Below the pieces are notes generated by a model. It worked only from the letters and a program-made list of their open reading frames with translations, was not told the origin of the DNA and ran no database searches. Source: Lachnospiraceae bacterium (GTDB taxonomy: Bacteria > Bacillota > Clostridia > Lachnospirales > Lachnospiraceae). Taken from it: a stretch of DNA of 36,502 nucleotides. The translations under genes and the position numbers were made by a program. Positions 18,326 through 26,243 of the stretch are shown in pieces. The stretch is from positions 1-36,502 of the forward strand of contig JAKSRT010000015.1 of NCBI GenBank assembly GCA_024403485.1, given 5' to 3'. Positions within the stretch are counted from its first letter, which is position 1. Each line of letters begins with the position of its first letter.

Positions 18326-20629
18326 ATGAAATACAATATAAGTTTTTCGATAGCGGCACTATTTGTGTTTGCGGTTGAGTATGCTTTTTTAAGAATACAT
18401 TATAAAGATGAAAACCTTACAGCAAGACGGGCAAGTAGGGTTTTGATTTGTATTATCCTGGCAGATATATTTGACTTCATTACAGCAATTACTATTTCGT
18501 ATCCGTATTCGATTCCGGTGTGGGCAAACTACGGATTGAATATTGTTTACTATGAACTTGAAATCTTTGGCTCGGTCATGCTTCCCATATACATTCGGTA
18601 TGTGTTAAACGAAGAGAACGACAAGCTTAAACCTATCGATTACCTGAATCGTGTAATATATGCAATTTATGCGCTGGCTGTGCTTAGCACACCGATTACT
18701 CATGCTTTTTTCTTTTTTGATGAAAACAGAGTATATACGCTTGGAAACGTTCATATCATTGAATCGTTGCTTCCCGTATATTTCCTGCTGTTTACATTTG
18801 CAAAGCTTACAATAAAAAGAAAAAGATTCAGCAAATATCAATATATATCGATTGTTATTTTTACGGTGGTGCTGCTTGCAGCGACTTTGGGAGCCCAGTT
18901 TATTGCACCAAGGGTATTATTTTTCTATTTTGCGGTAAGTATAGCAGCGTTCATTCTCATGACCGGCATTGAAACTCCGGATTATAAAAAACTTCAGATG
19001 GTTTTGAACGAGCTTGAGGAGAACCGTAAGGTTTTGGAAATATCGCAGAAGAGAGAAGAAGCCAGCAATAAAGCAGTTCGTGAAATGACAAAATCCTCAT
19101 CCTGGGCATTGTATCTTGATAAGGATATGAATGTAATAAACGGTGACTGGAGCGATGAATTCTTCTGGATGCTTGGCTATGACAAGAACGAAGAGGAAGA
19201 TCGTCTCTATTCTCTATGGACCGATTCTCTTCATCCTGACGAGCGTGATGAAATGACGGGAGCATTTATGGCCGGTATGTCGGAAAAGGGATTTGACCGT
19301 ACCTACAGACTTCGAAACAAAAACGGAGAATATCACTGGTATCACGGAAGCGGCGAGTTAAAGCCTGACGTTGTAGGTGATGGCTTTATATATCACGGAA
19401 TAATACGAGATGTAAATGATGAAGTAATAAAGCAGGAACTTCTTGAAAAGGCTGAAGCAGCAGACAGAGCCAAAACAGACTTTCTTGCGAATATGTCTCA
19501 CGAGATAAGAACTCCCATAAATGCGGTTCTTGGTATGAACGAACTTATATCACGTGAGAGCACAGAACCGGCCATTCAGGGATATTCAGCCGATGTGGCG
19601 CAGGCCGGACGGGCATTACTTTCGTTGATTAACGATATTCTTGACTTTTCAAAAATCGAAGCCGGCAGGATGGAACTGGCTCCTGCGGAGTATGAAGTTC
19701 TCGGCTTGCTTGGCGAAGCTTATCATATGGTTAATATCCGCTGTGTGGACCGCGGCCTTAAGTTGTTTGTAAAAAATAATCCGAATATTCCTTCAAAACT
19801 GTATGGTGATGAAGTCAGAATAAGGCAGGTTCTGGTTAACATTCTTACAAATGCGGTTAAATATACCGATGAAGGCTCTGTAACACTGGACATGGATTAT
19901 GAAAGCGTATCCGATTCGCAGATAAATCTTATTGTCAGGGTGAGTGATACAGGTATTGGTATTAAGGAAGAAGACCTTGATAAGATTTTTGATTCATTCA
20001 AAAGAATTGATTTTGCCCACAACAGAACCAGGGAGGGCACAGGCCTTGGCCTGAGTATCACCCAGTCGTTTGTTGAAATGATGGGCGGAACCATAAAAGT
20101 TGAAAGTGTTTACACAAAGGGCTCCACATTTACCGTATCCATTCCCCAGGAAGTTCGAAGCAGGGAAATCGCCGGTGAATTCAAGACGGAAGAGGTAAGC
20201 AAAAAGAAGAAGTATGAAGCATCATTTACAGCACCCGAAGCGGTCGTACTGGCGGTTGATGATGTGGCTACGAACCTTGCGGTAATTAAGGGACTCCTTA
20301 AGCAGACATCTATTGAAATAGATACTGCTTCATCAGGTGCAGCCTGCCTTGAGGCGGTTCAGAAAAAAGAATATGACATGATTTTCCTTGATCATATGAT
20401 GCCCGGTGTGGATGGTATCGAAACTTTGAAAAAGATGGAAGAGATTGAGCATCTTAATAAGGGCAAGCCCATAGTTATGTTAACTGCAAATGCCATTATC
20501 GGTGTTAAAGAAGAATATCTTGGTATGGGCTTTACGGATTACTTATCTAAGCCCATAAGAGCCGAAGAATTGGAGGGTATGATTATTAAATATCTTCCTA
20601 AAGAAAAGGTTATACTTAAAAACGAATAA
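18326..20629 (+). CDS. Hybrid sensor histidine kinase (7TM-PAS-HK-REC)
   Basis: A 767-residue sensor. Residues 1-215 hold about seven membrane helices with short loops. A short coiled coil leads to a PAS_3-type domain (about 255-365, ending YHGIIRDVND). Next come the dimerisation helix with phospho-acceptor H392 (MSHEIRTPIN), an HATPase with its N, G1 (DTGIGI) and G2 (GTGLGLSI) boxes, and a receiver domain with phospho-acceptor D689 (FLDHMMPGVDG). There is no DNA-binding or enzymatic output domain, and no partner regulator adjoins, so the phosphate probably passes to a protein encoded elsewhere. AGGGGGG lies just before the ATG. The signal is unknown. Confidence 0.93.
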   Translation: MKYNISFSIAALFVFAVEYAFLRIHYKDENLTARRASRVLICIILADIFDFITAITISYPYSIPVWANYGLNIVYYELEIFGSVMLPIYIRYVLNEENDKLKPIDYLNRVIYAIYALAVLSTPITHAFFFFDENRVYTLGNVHIIESLLPVYFLLFTFAKLTIKRKRFSKYQYISIVIFTVVLLAATLGAQFIAPRVLFFYFAVSIAAFILMTGIETPDYKKLQMVLNELEENRKVLEISQKREEASNKAVREMTKSSSWALYLDKDMNVINGDWSDEFFWMLGYDKNEEEDRLYSLWTDSLHPDERDEMTGAFMAGMSEKGFDRTYRLRNKNGEYHWYHGSGELKPDVVGDGFIYHGIIRDVNDEVIKQELLEKAEAADRAKTDFLANMSHEIRTPINAVLGMNELISRESTEPAIQGYSADVAQAGRALLSLINDILDFSKIEAGRMELAPAEYEVLGLLGEAYHMVNIRCVDRGLKLFVKNNPNIPSKLYGDEVRIRQVLVNILTNAVKYTDEGSVTLDMDYESVSDSQINLIVRVSDTGIGIKEEDLDKIFDSFKRIDFAHNRTREGTGLGLSITQSFVEMMGGTIKVESVYTKGSTFTVSIPQEVRSREIAGEFKTEEVSKKKKYEASFTAPEAVVLAVDDVATNLAVIKGLLKQTSIEIDTASSGAACLEAVQKKEYDMIFLDHMMPGVDGIETLKKMEEIEHLNKGKPIVMLTANAIIGVKEEYLGMGFTDYLSKPIRAEELEGMIIKYLPKEKVILKNE

Positions 20630-20658
20630 TAAATTTTGATTAAAGAGAGGAAGAACAA

Positions 20659-20949
20659 ATGGGAATTAATTCAATTGATGCAGAAGATGACCAGTTTGCA
20701 TACCGTTATGATACGCAGCTGCTTATCGACCGCCGTGATGAGGATTTAGACGAAGACGAGATTGCAGACTACATAACAGAACATTTTGAGGGAAACAGTC
20801 TTATCGCCGCCGGTGATGAAGATCTTATCAAGATTCATTTTCATACCAATGAACCCTGGAAAGTACTTGAATACTGCAATTCAATAGGCGAGATCTATGA
20901 CATTGTGGTAGAAGACATGATAAGACAGTCAAACGGGCAGCAGGGTTAA
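20659..20949 (+). CDS. Stand-alone FakA/DAK C-terminal-like domain
   Basis: A complete 96-residue gene, starting at ATG 20659 after AGAGGAAG. Its second half (GNSLIAAGDEDLIKIHFHTNEP, then KVLEY and a GEIYDI strand) matches the C-terminal domain of fatty-acid kinase subunit FakA (YloV, DAK1-like/DegV-like region), where the consensus is GDSLVVVGDDD...KVHVHTNDP. The kinase (DhaL) and middle domains of FakA are absent, and no fakA or degV adjoins. It is therefore either a relic or a small protein that uses this domain alone, perhaps as an acyl-carrier-protein or FakB-binding module; that role is inference. The first third is acidic and distinct. Confidence 0.75.
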   Translation: MGINSIDAEDDQFAYRYDTQLLIDRRDEDLDEDEIADYITEHFEGNSLIAAGDEDLIKIHFHTNEPWKVLEYCNSIGEIYDIVVEDMIRQSNGQQG

Positions 20950-20977
20950 TTGATTATAATCATCGGAGGGTTACAAA

Positions 20978-21928
20978 ATGAAAATCAGTAATAAGGAAAT
21001 ACAGAAATATTATTTCGGTGCATATAATTTTGTGGAAAGAGAAGACGGATATCTTCAGGCTTTTCAGTATACACAGGCTCAGATGGACTACTTTGAGAAG
21101 GCTTTTGATTTCTGGTATGACCGTTGTATGGCCACTACTGTAAAAACATTTGAATTTATTACAAGTGCAACCGAACTTTCTTTTGATTATAAAATTCTGT
21201 GGAAGGGTTCCGACGATTCTTTCGAGGTAGAAGAGAACGGGCTTATTACGGAAATCAAATACGTGAAGGATATGCCTGAAGAAGGAACTGTTTCTTTTTC
21301 TCTTTCCGAGGGTGAAAAGAAGGTTGTTGTTTACCTTCCTTGTGATGCAACGGTTGTGATTAAGAATTTTGAGATTAACGGTGATGTTGATCGTGTCAGC
21401 AAAGGGGCAAAGGTTCTTTGGCTTGGAGACTCAATTACACAGGGCTACGGTCCTTTAAGATCATCACAGACTTACGTATCCGTTGCAAACAGACTGCTGA
21501 ACTATGATATAGTGAACCAGGGTATCGGTGGCTACGTATACGATAAAAATTCGCTCATGAAAATGGACGGATACTGGCCCGATAAGATTATTGTGGCTCT
21601 TGGTACAAATCAGTACGGAAGTGAAACCATGGAAGCGGTAGAAGAATATTATGAAACACTTATCGGATTATATGGTAAGGATATGCCGATTCTTTGTATT
21701 TCACCTTTGTGGCGAGGAGACAATGAAGAAGGAATTCCCACATTGATTAAGTTCTGTGAAAAAGTGAAAAAAATTGCCGGAAGCTATGACAATGTTACTG
21801 TAGTGGATGGTTTTAAGCTTGTACCTCACTTACCCGAGTATTTTCTCGATAACCTTCATCCGAATGTACTCGGTACTGAAGTGTATGGACGTAATCTTGT
21901 GGAAGAAATCAGAAAGATTGGATTTTAA
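20978..21928 (+). CDS. SGNH/GDSL-type esterase with N-terminal beta domain
   Basis: A 316-residue hydrolase. Residues 1-140 form a beta-rich domain and residues 145-316 an SGNH domain. Blocks visible are GDSITQG with nucleophile S152, GIGG, GTNQ, and the DNLHPN block with D291 and H294. This two-part layout resembles carbohydrate esterase family 2 and related deacetylases that remove acetyl groups from polysaccharides. There is no signal peptide, so it likely acts inside the cell. GGAGGG lies 8 bases before the ATG. proA begins 7 bases downstream. Confidence 0.85.
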   Translation: MKISNKEIQKYYFGAYNFVEREDGYLQAFQYTQAQMDYFEKAFDFWYDRCMATTVKTFEFITSATELSFDYKILWKGSDDSFEVEENGLITEIKYVKDMPEEGTVSFSLSEGEKKVVVYLPCDATVVIKNFEINGDVDRVSKGAKVLWLGDSITQGYGPLRSSQTYVSVANRLLNYDIVNQGIGGYVYDKNSLMKMDGYWPDKIIVALGTNQYGSETMEAVEEYYETLIGLYGKDMPILCISPLWRGDNEEGIPTLIKFCEKVKKIAGSYDNVTVVDGFKLVPHLPEYFLDNLHPNVLGTEVYGRNLVEEIRKIGF

Positions 21929-21935
21929 TTTATAA

Positions 21936-23210
21936 ATGAGCATTAGAGACGACATCATAAAAATGAAAGAAGCCTCACCTTATATGGCTTCTTCGAAAAT
22001 TGAATTAAGAAACCGAGCATTGGAATTAATTGTCAATAGTTTACATAACAATGCAGATGCGATATTTGCCGCCAATGCTTCAGATATTGAAAACGCTGAT
22101 GATCTTGGTGTGACAGAGGCCGTTAAGAAGCGACTAAAGTTTGATGCACATAAGCTTGAAGACGTCTGCTTAGGCATTAAGCAGCTTATTGGTCTTGAAG
22201 ACCCGGTGGGCAGAATTACAATAAACAGGGAACTTGATGAGGGTCTTGTGCTAAAGAGGGTTAGCTGTCCGATAGGCGTAATAGGTGTTATTTTTGAGGC
22301 TCGCCCGGATGCTCTTGTACAGATATCAAGTCTTTGTATCAAAAGCGGTAACTGCGCGGTATTAAAGGGTGGTAAAGAAACCGCCAACACAAACAGAGTG
22401 CTGTTTGGCTTGATTAAGGAAGCGGTTATTGAGGCCGGCCTGCCTGAGGACGTTCTTTTACAGGCGGAATCCCATTCCGAAATAGATGAACTTTTGCAGT
22501 GCGATAAATACGTGGATTTACTTATTCCGAGAGGCTCAAACGCTTTTGTAAGTTATATTTTGAATAACACAAAAATACCGGTTATGGGACATGCGGACGG
22601 TATTTGCCACATATATGTAGATGAAGCGGCGGATTTTGAGAAAGCCGTTAAAGTAATTGTTGATGCAAAAACTCAGTACACCGCGGCATGCAACGCGGTA
22701 GAAACTCTTCTTGTGAACAGAAAAATTGCCAAAGATTTTCTTCCTGTTATGAGCAGAGCTCTTAGTGAAAACGGTGTCAAACTATATGGTACAGCTGAGG
22801 TAACCGATATAATAAGCGTTATGGAAGTGGAAGAAAAAGATTTTAAGGAATATCTTGATTTGGCTGCTTCGGTTAAGCTTGTGGATGATGTTTATGAAGC
22901 GGTTGCTCATATTAATAAATTCGGATCGCATCATACCGACTCTATATTGACGGAGAACGATGATACGGCAGAAATATTTATGCAGCTGGTTGATTCGGCC
23001 GGTGTATACAAAAACTGTTCCACAAGATTTGCGGATGGATTCAGATATGGTTTTGGAGCTGAAGTTGGTATATCAACCGGTAAAATACATGCAAGAGGCC
23101 CGGTTGGTCTTGAAGGGCTTGTAACATATAAATACAGACTCTGCGGAGATGGTCATATTGTTGATGATTATGTCAGCGGAAGAAAGAATTTTAATTACAG
23201 GCAGCTTTAG
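21936..23210 (+). CDS. proA: Glutamate-5-semialdehyde dehydrogenase ProA
   Basis: A 424-residue enzyme of the aldehyde dehydrogenase superfamily that reduces gamma-glutamyl phosphate to glutamate semialdehyde with NADPH, the second step of proline synthesis. The catalytic cysteine is C252 in the segment DAKTQYTAACNAVETLL; other family blocks include GVIFEARPDA, LKGGKE, LIPRGS and the C-terminal GRGP-like HARGPVGLEGL with YKY. Length is normal. The usual partner proB is not adjacent. No good ribosome binding site precedes the ATG at 21936, so it may depend on translation of the esterase gene 7 bases upstream. Confidence 0.96.
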   Translation: MSIRDDIIKMKEASPYMASSKIELRNRALELIVNSLHNNADAIFAANASDIENADDLGVTEAVKKRLKFDAHKLEDVCLGIKQLIGLEDPVGRITINRELDEGLVLKRVSCPIGVIGVIFEARPDALVQISSLCIKSGNCAVLKGGKETANTNRVLFGLIKEAVIEAGLPEDVLLQAESHSEIDELLQCDKYVDLLIPRGSNAFVSYILNNTKIPVMGHADGICHIYVDEAADFEKAVKVIVDAKTQYTAACNAVETLLVNRKIAKDFLPVMSRALSENGVKLYGTAEVTDIISVMEVEEKDFKEYLDLAASVKLVDDVYEAVAHINKFGSHHTDSILTENDDTAEIFMQLVDSAGVYKNCSTRFADGFRYGFGAEVGISTGKIHARGPVGLEGLVTYKYRLCGDGHIVDDYVSGRKNFNYRQL

Positions 23211-23227
23211 GGTGTAGGGCACTGTTA

Positions 23228-23256
23228 TTGACAATTGCAGGTATTTTTTGTACAAT
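23228..23256 (+). promoter_or_regulatory. Consensus sigma-70 promoter of tRNA-Leu
   Basis: TTGACA (23228-23233) is followed after exactly 17 bases by TACAAT (23251-23256). The tRNA begins 12 bases after the -10 box, as expected for a stable-RNA promoter. Confidence 0.9.
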
Positions 23257-23267
23257 AACGCATGTGC

Positions 23268-23350
23268 GCAGGAGTGGCGGAACGGCAGACGCGCTGGCTT
23301 CAGGTGCCAGTGGTAGCAATATCGTGTGGGTTCAAATCCCATCTCCTGCA
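23268..23350 (+). tRNA. tRNA-Leu (anticodon CAG)
   Basis: An 83-nt type II tRNA. The acceptor stem GCAGGAG pairs perfectly with CTCCTGC (23343-23349), and A is the discriminator. The anticodon stem CTGGC/GCCAG encloses the loop TTCAGGT, giving anticodon CAG at 23301-23303, which reads CUG. A variable arm and the GTTCAAATC T-loop are present. No CCA is encoded; the next bases are CTT. Confidence 0.97.
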
Positions 23351-23356
23351 CTTGAG

Positions 23357-23391
23357 GGCAGTCTTTCGTGTGAAGGCTGCCTATTTTTTTT
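23357..23391 (+). terminator. Rho-independent terminator of tRNA-Leu
   Basis: GGCAG plus TCTT pairs with the complementary arm in 23372-23381 over about 10 positions, and is followed by TATTTTTTTT. It begins 7 bases after the tRNA. Confidence 0.88.
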
Positions 23392-23397
23392 CACACG

Positions 23398-23479
23398 GGC
23401 TCGAGCGGAATTTAGCTGCTTAGCAGCCTAGCCCCGCGAGGCGCGCAGGCACCTGACCGAAAAAAATCCGAGCAGAGCC
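23398..23479 (+). other. Folded GC-rich element after tRNA-Leu
   Basis: An 82-base palindromic unit. The outer arms GGCTC (23398-23402) and CGGA (23406-23409) pair with TCCG (23467-23470) and GAGCC (23475-23479). Inside are the hairpin GCTGC-TTA-GCAGC (23415-23427), a GCC/GGC hairpin near 23431-23442 and CAGG-CA-CCTG around 23446-23455. It is markedly GC-richer than the flanks. It could be a dispersed repeat or a structured RNA; the family is not recognised. Confidence 0.5.
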
Positions 23480-23510
23480 ATTGGCTATAAGATTTAGATG
23501 TGAGGTTTAG

Positions 23511-25055
23511 ATGAAAAAAGAAAAGGATATAAAGTCAGTTATGGAAAGAATCCGTGAGGAAGAAAAAAAACTCAAGGATGAGAAGGCAGCTAAGGCAGCG
23601 CAGAGGGCTGAAAAGGAAGCTGAGGAACTTTCCAAAGACGAGGTTATAATTGTAGAAGAGGACCCTGATGATGAAACAATAAACGATGATTTTCACATAA
23701 GAGAAAAACTATCGGTTGTTAACTGGTCACCATTCATTAAAGTGATTGCGGTATTTCTTATTGTTGCGGGACTTGTTCTTTTGGTTGCACTTAATACTTC
23801 TTCGAGAAGATACTCAAGAAATTATGCAAAAGCAGAGAAATTGTATTCCGAAGGCAAATACGAAGAAGCTGAAAGAAAATATGAAAAAGCTTTAAAAATA
23901 GATAAGACTTCGGTGGATTGTCTTCTTGGTATTTTGTGTTCAAAAGAGGCGATAGGAGCCGATGATACCGTGGATACTTATAAATCCACGTTGGATTCTT
24001 TTTTAAACTTTGGCGAAGATGTGAAGGCTTCTGCCATTAATCAAATAACAGAATATATACTTCATGAAAGTATGGTTTATTCAAACAATGAAGAGGCCAG
24101 AATAGACGCTTTGGAAGAAGGCTATGAGATAACAGACGGCTCTGAAGATATTAAACGTATCCTCAAAGAAAGAGTTGAGGAAGGTATTGAAGAAGAACGA
24201 ATGAACGGTGAGTTCGATGAGGCTATTGAATTGGTCAATCGTTTTGCCGACAAGGATATTATCGATTCGGAAAATATAAAAGCGGAACTTATGTCCGAAA
24301 AGGAAGTGTATGAACTTAAGGTGAAGGTTCTTTCGGAGGCTTATGAGGCTCTCAAGGATTTTAAGGCTCTTGCAGTGGATGGAGAAACAGATCCCTTCGA
24401 CTTTGATTTTTCGAGAATAATGGCGCTGGACGGCTCTCTTGATGCTGATGCACTGGCGGCAGCAAGTACTGATAATTCATACATATATATACCGTCTGAA
24501 AATTATAACGAAGGAGCCGGCGAAGGGGCCGGATTATATACTTTCGGTGAGTATTATTTTGACGGAAAAGCTCTTGTTTTGCCGTATCTGTTCTATGTTG
24601 GTGAGTATTCGGACGGAAAAAGAAACGGCTATGGAATTTCATTTATGAAAAACGGCGAGGGCTCATACACATTATATGCCGGAGAATGGGTTAACGATTA
24701 TCCCGAAGGTAAGGGCGCCCGTTATATGAAATATTCCGATGCTGAGAAGGGCTACACCAGGTTGTACGAAGGTTTTTGGAAGAATGGCCTTGCTGACGGA
24801 GAAATCAACCTTGTAGTTAAACTTGAAGCGGTTGAAAACACTAAGTTTTGCGGCACATTTACGGCTACCGCGGGTATGGGCGATGCGGTTCCTACGGAAT
24901 CCGATGAATATGTTGTGCAAAATCTTCGAAGTGAGCGCCTCATAGCGGTTCTTGCCAGTGATACGGAAGGTTATGCGTACTCAATTTCATGCTGGCAAAA
25001 AGAAAGTGTTGCCATAGATGCACTGGGCATAAACAGGGCCATAGTCACCGAGTAA
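23511..25055 (+). CDS. Membrane protein with TPR and MORN-like repeats
   Basis: A 514-residue protein. Residues 1-45 are a highly charged coiled coil rich in Lys, Glu and Ala, followed by an acidic stretch and one membrane helix at 75-95. TPR-like helices start at about 103 (AEKLYSEGKYEEAERKYEKA). A long helical region follows, and near 365-440 come MORN-like motifs (YVGEYSDGKRNGYG, YAGEWVNDYPEGKG and YEGFWKNGLADGE). The N-terminus is probably inside and the repeats outside. TPR and MORN repeats mediate protein or membrane contacts; a scaffold at the envelope is plausible but unproven. No catalytic motif. A weak GAGG site precedes the ATG. Confidence 0.8.
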   Translation: MKKEKDIKSVMERIREEEKKLKDEKAAKAAQRAEKEAEELSKDEVIIVEEDPDDETINDDFHIREKLSVVNWSPFIKVIAVFLIVAGLVLLVALNTSSRRYSRNYAKAEKLYSEGKYEEAERKYEKALKIDKTSVDCLLGILCSKEAIGADDTVDTYKSTLDSFLNFGEDVKASAINQITEYILHESMVYSNNEEARIDALEEGYEITDGSEDIKRILKERVEEGIEEERMNGEFDEAIELVNRFADKDIIDSENIKAELMSEKEVYELKVKVLSEAYEALKDFKALAVDGETDPFDFDFSRIMALDGSLDADALAAASTDNSYIYIPSENYNEGAGEGAGLYTFGEYYFDGKALVLPYLFYVGEYSDGKRNGYGISFMKNGEGSYTLYAGEWVNDYPEGKGARYMKYSDAEKGYTRLYEGFWKNGLADGEINLVVKLEAVENTKFCGTFTATAGMGDAVPTESDEYVVQNLRSERLIAVLASDTEGYAYSISCWQKESVAIDALGINRAIVTE

Positions 25056-25220
25056 AGATGTGTTTTTTTCTACACTTAAATATATTATTTTGGCTGAATT
25101 GTAAAGGAAAAACCTTTGCTTTGTCGAATATAATTATATAGTGGTTTTTTATTAAGTATTTTGGCTACAAATTGATTTTTACATTAAAAATAATATTTAT
25201 TAAGAAAATCGAGGCATAAC

Positions 25221-26225
25221 ATGCTCATAAGAGAAACTCTGGAAGCGTGGGAAAGAGAATACTTAAGTCCCTACGCCAAGCTTAGCGAAGAATCCAAAGG
25301 CCGTTTGCGTGAAGAAGAGCCGTGTGATATCAGACCTGTTTTTCAAAGAGACAGGGATCGAATTATTCACAGTAAGTCATTTAGAAGACTGAAGGACAAG
25401 ACTCAGGTTTTTCTTTCTCCGGAAGGCGATCATTACAGGACAAGACTGACGCATACGCTTGAAGTATCTCAAAACGCAAGAACATTGGCGAAAGCCCTTC
25501 AGCTTAATGAAGAACTGGTCGAAGCCATTGCCCTTGGACATGATCTAGGGCACACTCCCTTTGGTCATGCGGGCGAGAGAGCATTAAACCGCGTTAATCC
25601 GAACGGATTTGATCATGCAAAGCAGAGCGTAAGAACGGTGGATGTCCTTGAGAAAAACGGTCAAGGGCTTAATCTGACGTATGAAGTACGAGACGGTATA
25701 CTTAACCACCAAACATCGGGAATGCCTGAAACACTTGAAGGAAAAGTGGTTCGTTTTTCCGATAAAATTGCTTATATACATCATGATATGGATGATGCCA
25801 TAAGAGCAGGAATCCTTACGGAAGCGGATGTTCCAAGGGAAATCGGTGATGTAATCGGTTATACCTGCGGTGAAAGACTGGATCATTTTATTCACGATAT
25901 CGTTACTGCCAGCATTGGCTTAAATGATGTAAAGATGAGCGAACCGGTTGATAAGGCAATGAAGGATTTAAGACAATTTATGTTCGAACATGTTTATCAA
26001 AATCCTATTGCCAAGTCCGAAGAAGGCAAGGCGGAAGCCTTGATGGAGACTCTCTACGATTACTTTTTAAAGAATTTTGATAAAATTCCCGATGACCTTA
26101 AAGCACTTGAGAAAAAGGGAGACACCAGAGAGACTATTGTTTGCGATTATGTTGGTGCAATGACCGACAGATATGCTATTTCAGTTTACGAGGAAATATA
26201 TATTCCTAAAATCTGGGTGGGTTAA
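25221..26225 (+). CDS. dgt: dGTP triphosphohydrolase-like protein
   Basis: A 334-residue HD-superfamily protein matching deoxyguanosinetriphosphate triphosphohydrolases, which split dNTPs to deoxynucleoside and triphosphate. Metal-site blocks are YRTRLTHTLEVSQ, the HD pair H107-D108 in GHDLGHTPFGH, and the later aspartate in VRFSDKIAYIHHD. RRLKDKTQVF is also typical. This is the shorter Firmicutes type (dgtP-like). It opens the dgt-dnaG-rpoD-trmK block, with dnaG 18 bases downstream, so control of dNTP pools is linked to replication and transcription genes. The ATG is preceded by a GAGGC site. The 165-base AT-rich region before it probably contains a promoter, but no clean match was found. 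Confidence 0.93.
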   Translation: MLIRETLEAWEREYLSPYAKLSEESKGRLREEEPCDIRPVFQRDRDRIIHSKSFRRLKDKTQVFLSPEGDHYRTRLTHTLEVSQNARTLAKALQLNEELVEAIALGHDLGHTPFGHAGERALNRVNPNGFDHAKQSVRTVDVLEKNGQGLNLTYEVRDGILNHQTSGMPETLEGKVVRFSDKIAYIHHDMDDAIRAGILTEADVPREIGDVIGYTCGERLDHFIHDIVTASIGLNDVKMSEPVDKAMKDLRQFMFEHVYQNPIAKSEEGKAEALMETLYDYFLKNFDKIPDDLKALEKKGDTRETIVCDYVGAMTDRYAISVYEEIYIPKIWVG

Positions 26226-26243
26226 CAGAAAGGTATAATATTT

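Noticed and set aside
23228..23431. Small + strand frame across the tRNA-Leu
   Set aside because: It is a translation of the promoter, tRNA and terminator.
25056..25220. TATAAT at 25129-25134 as the dgt promoter
   Set aside because: No acceptable -35 box lies at 16-18 bases; the region is too AT-rich for the match to mean much.
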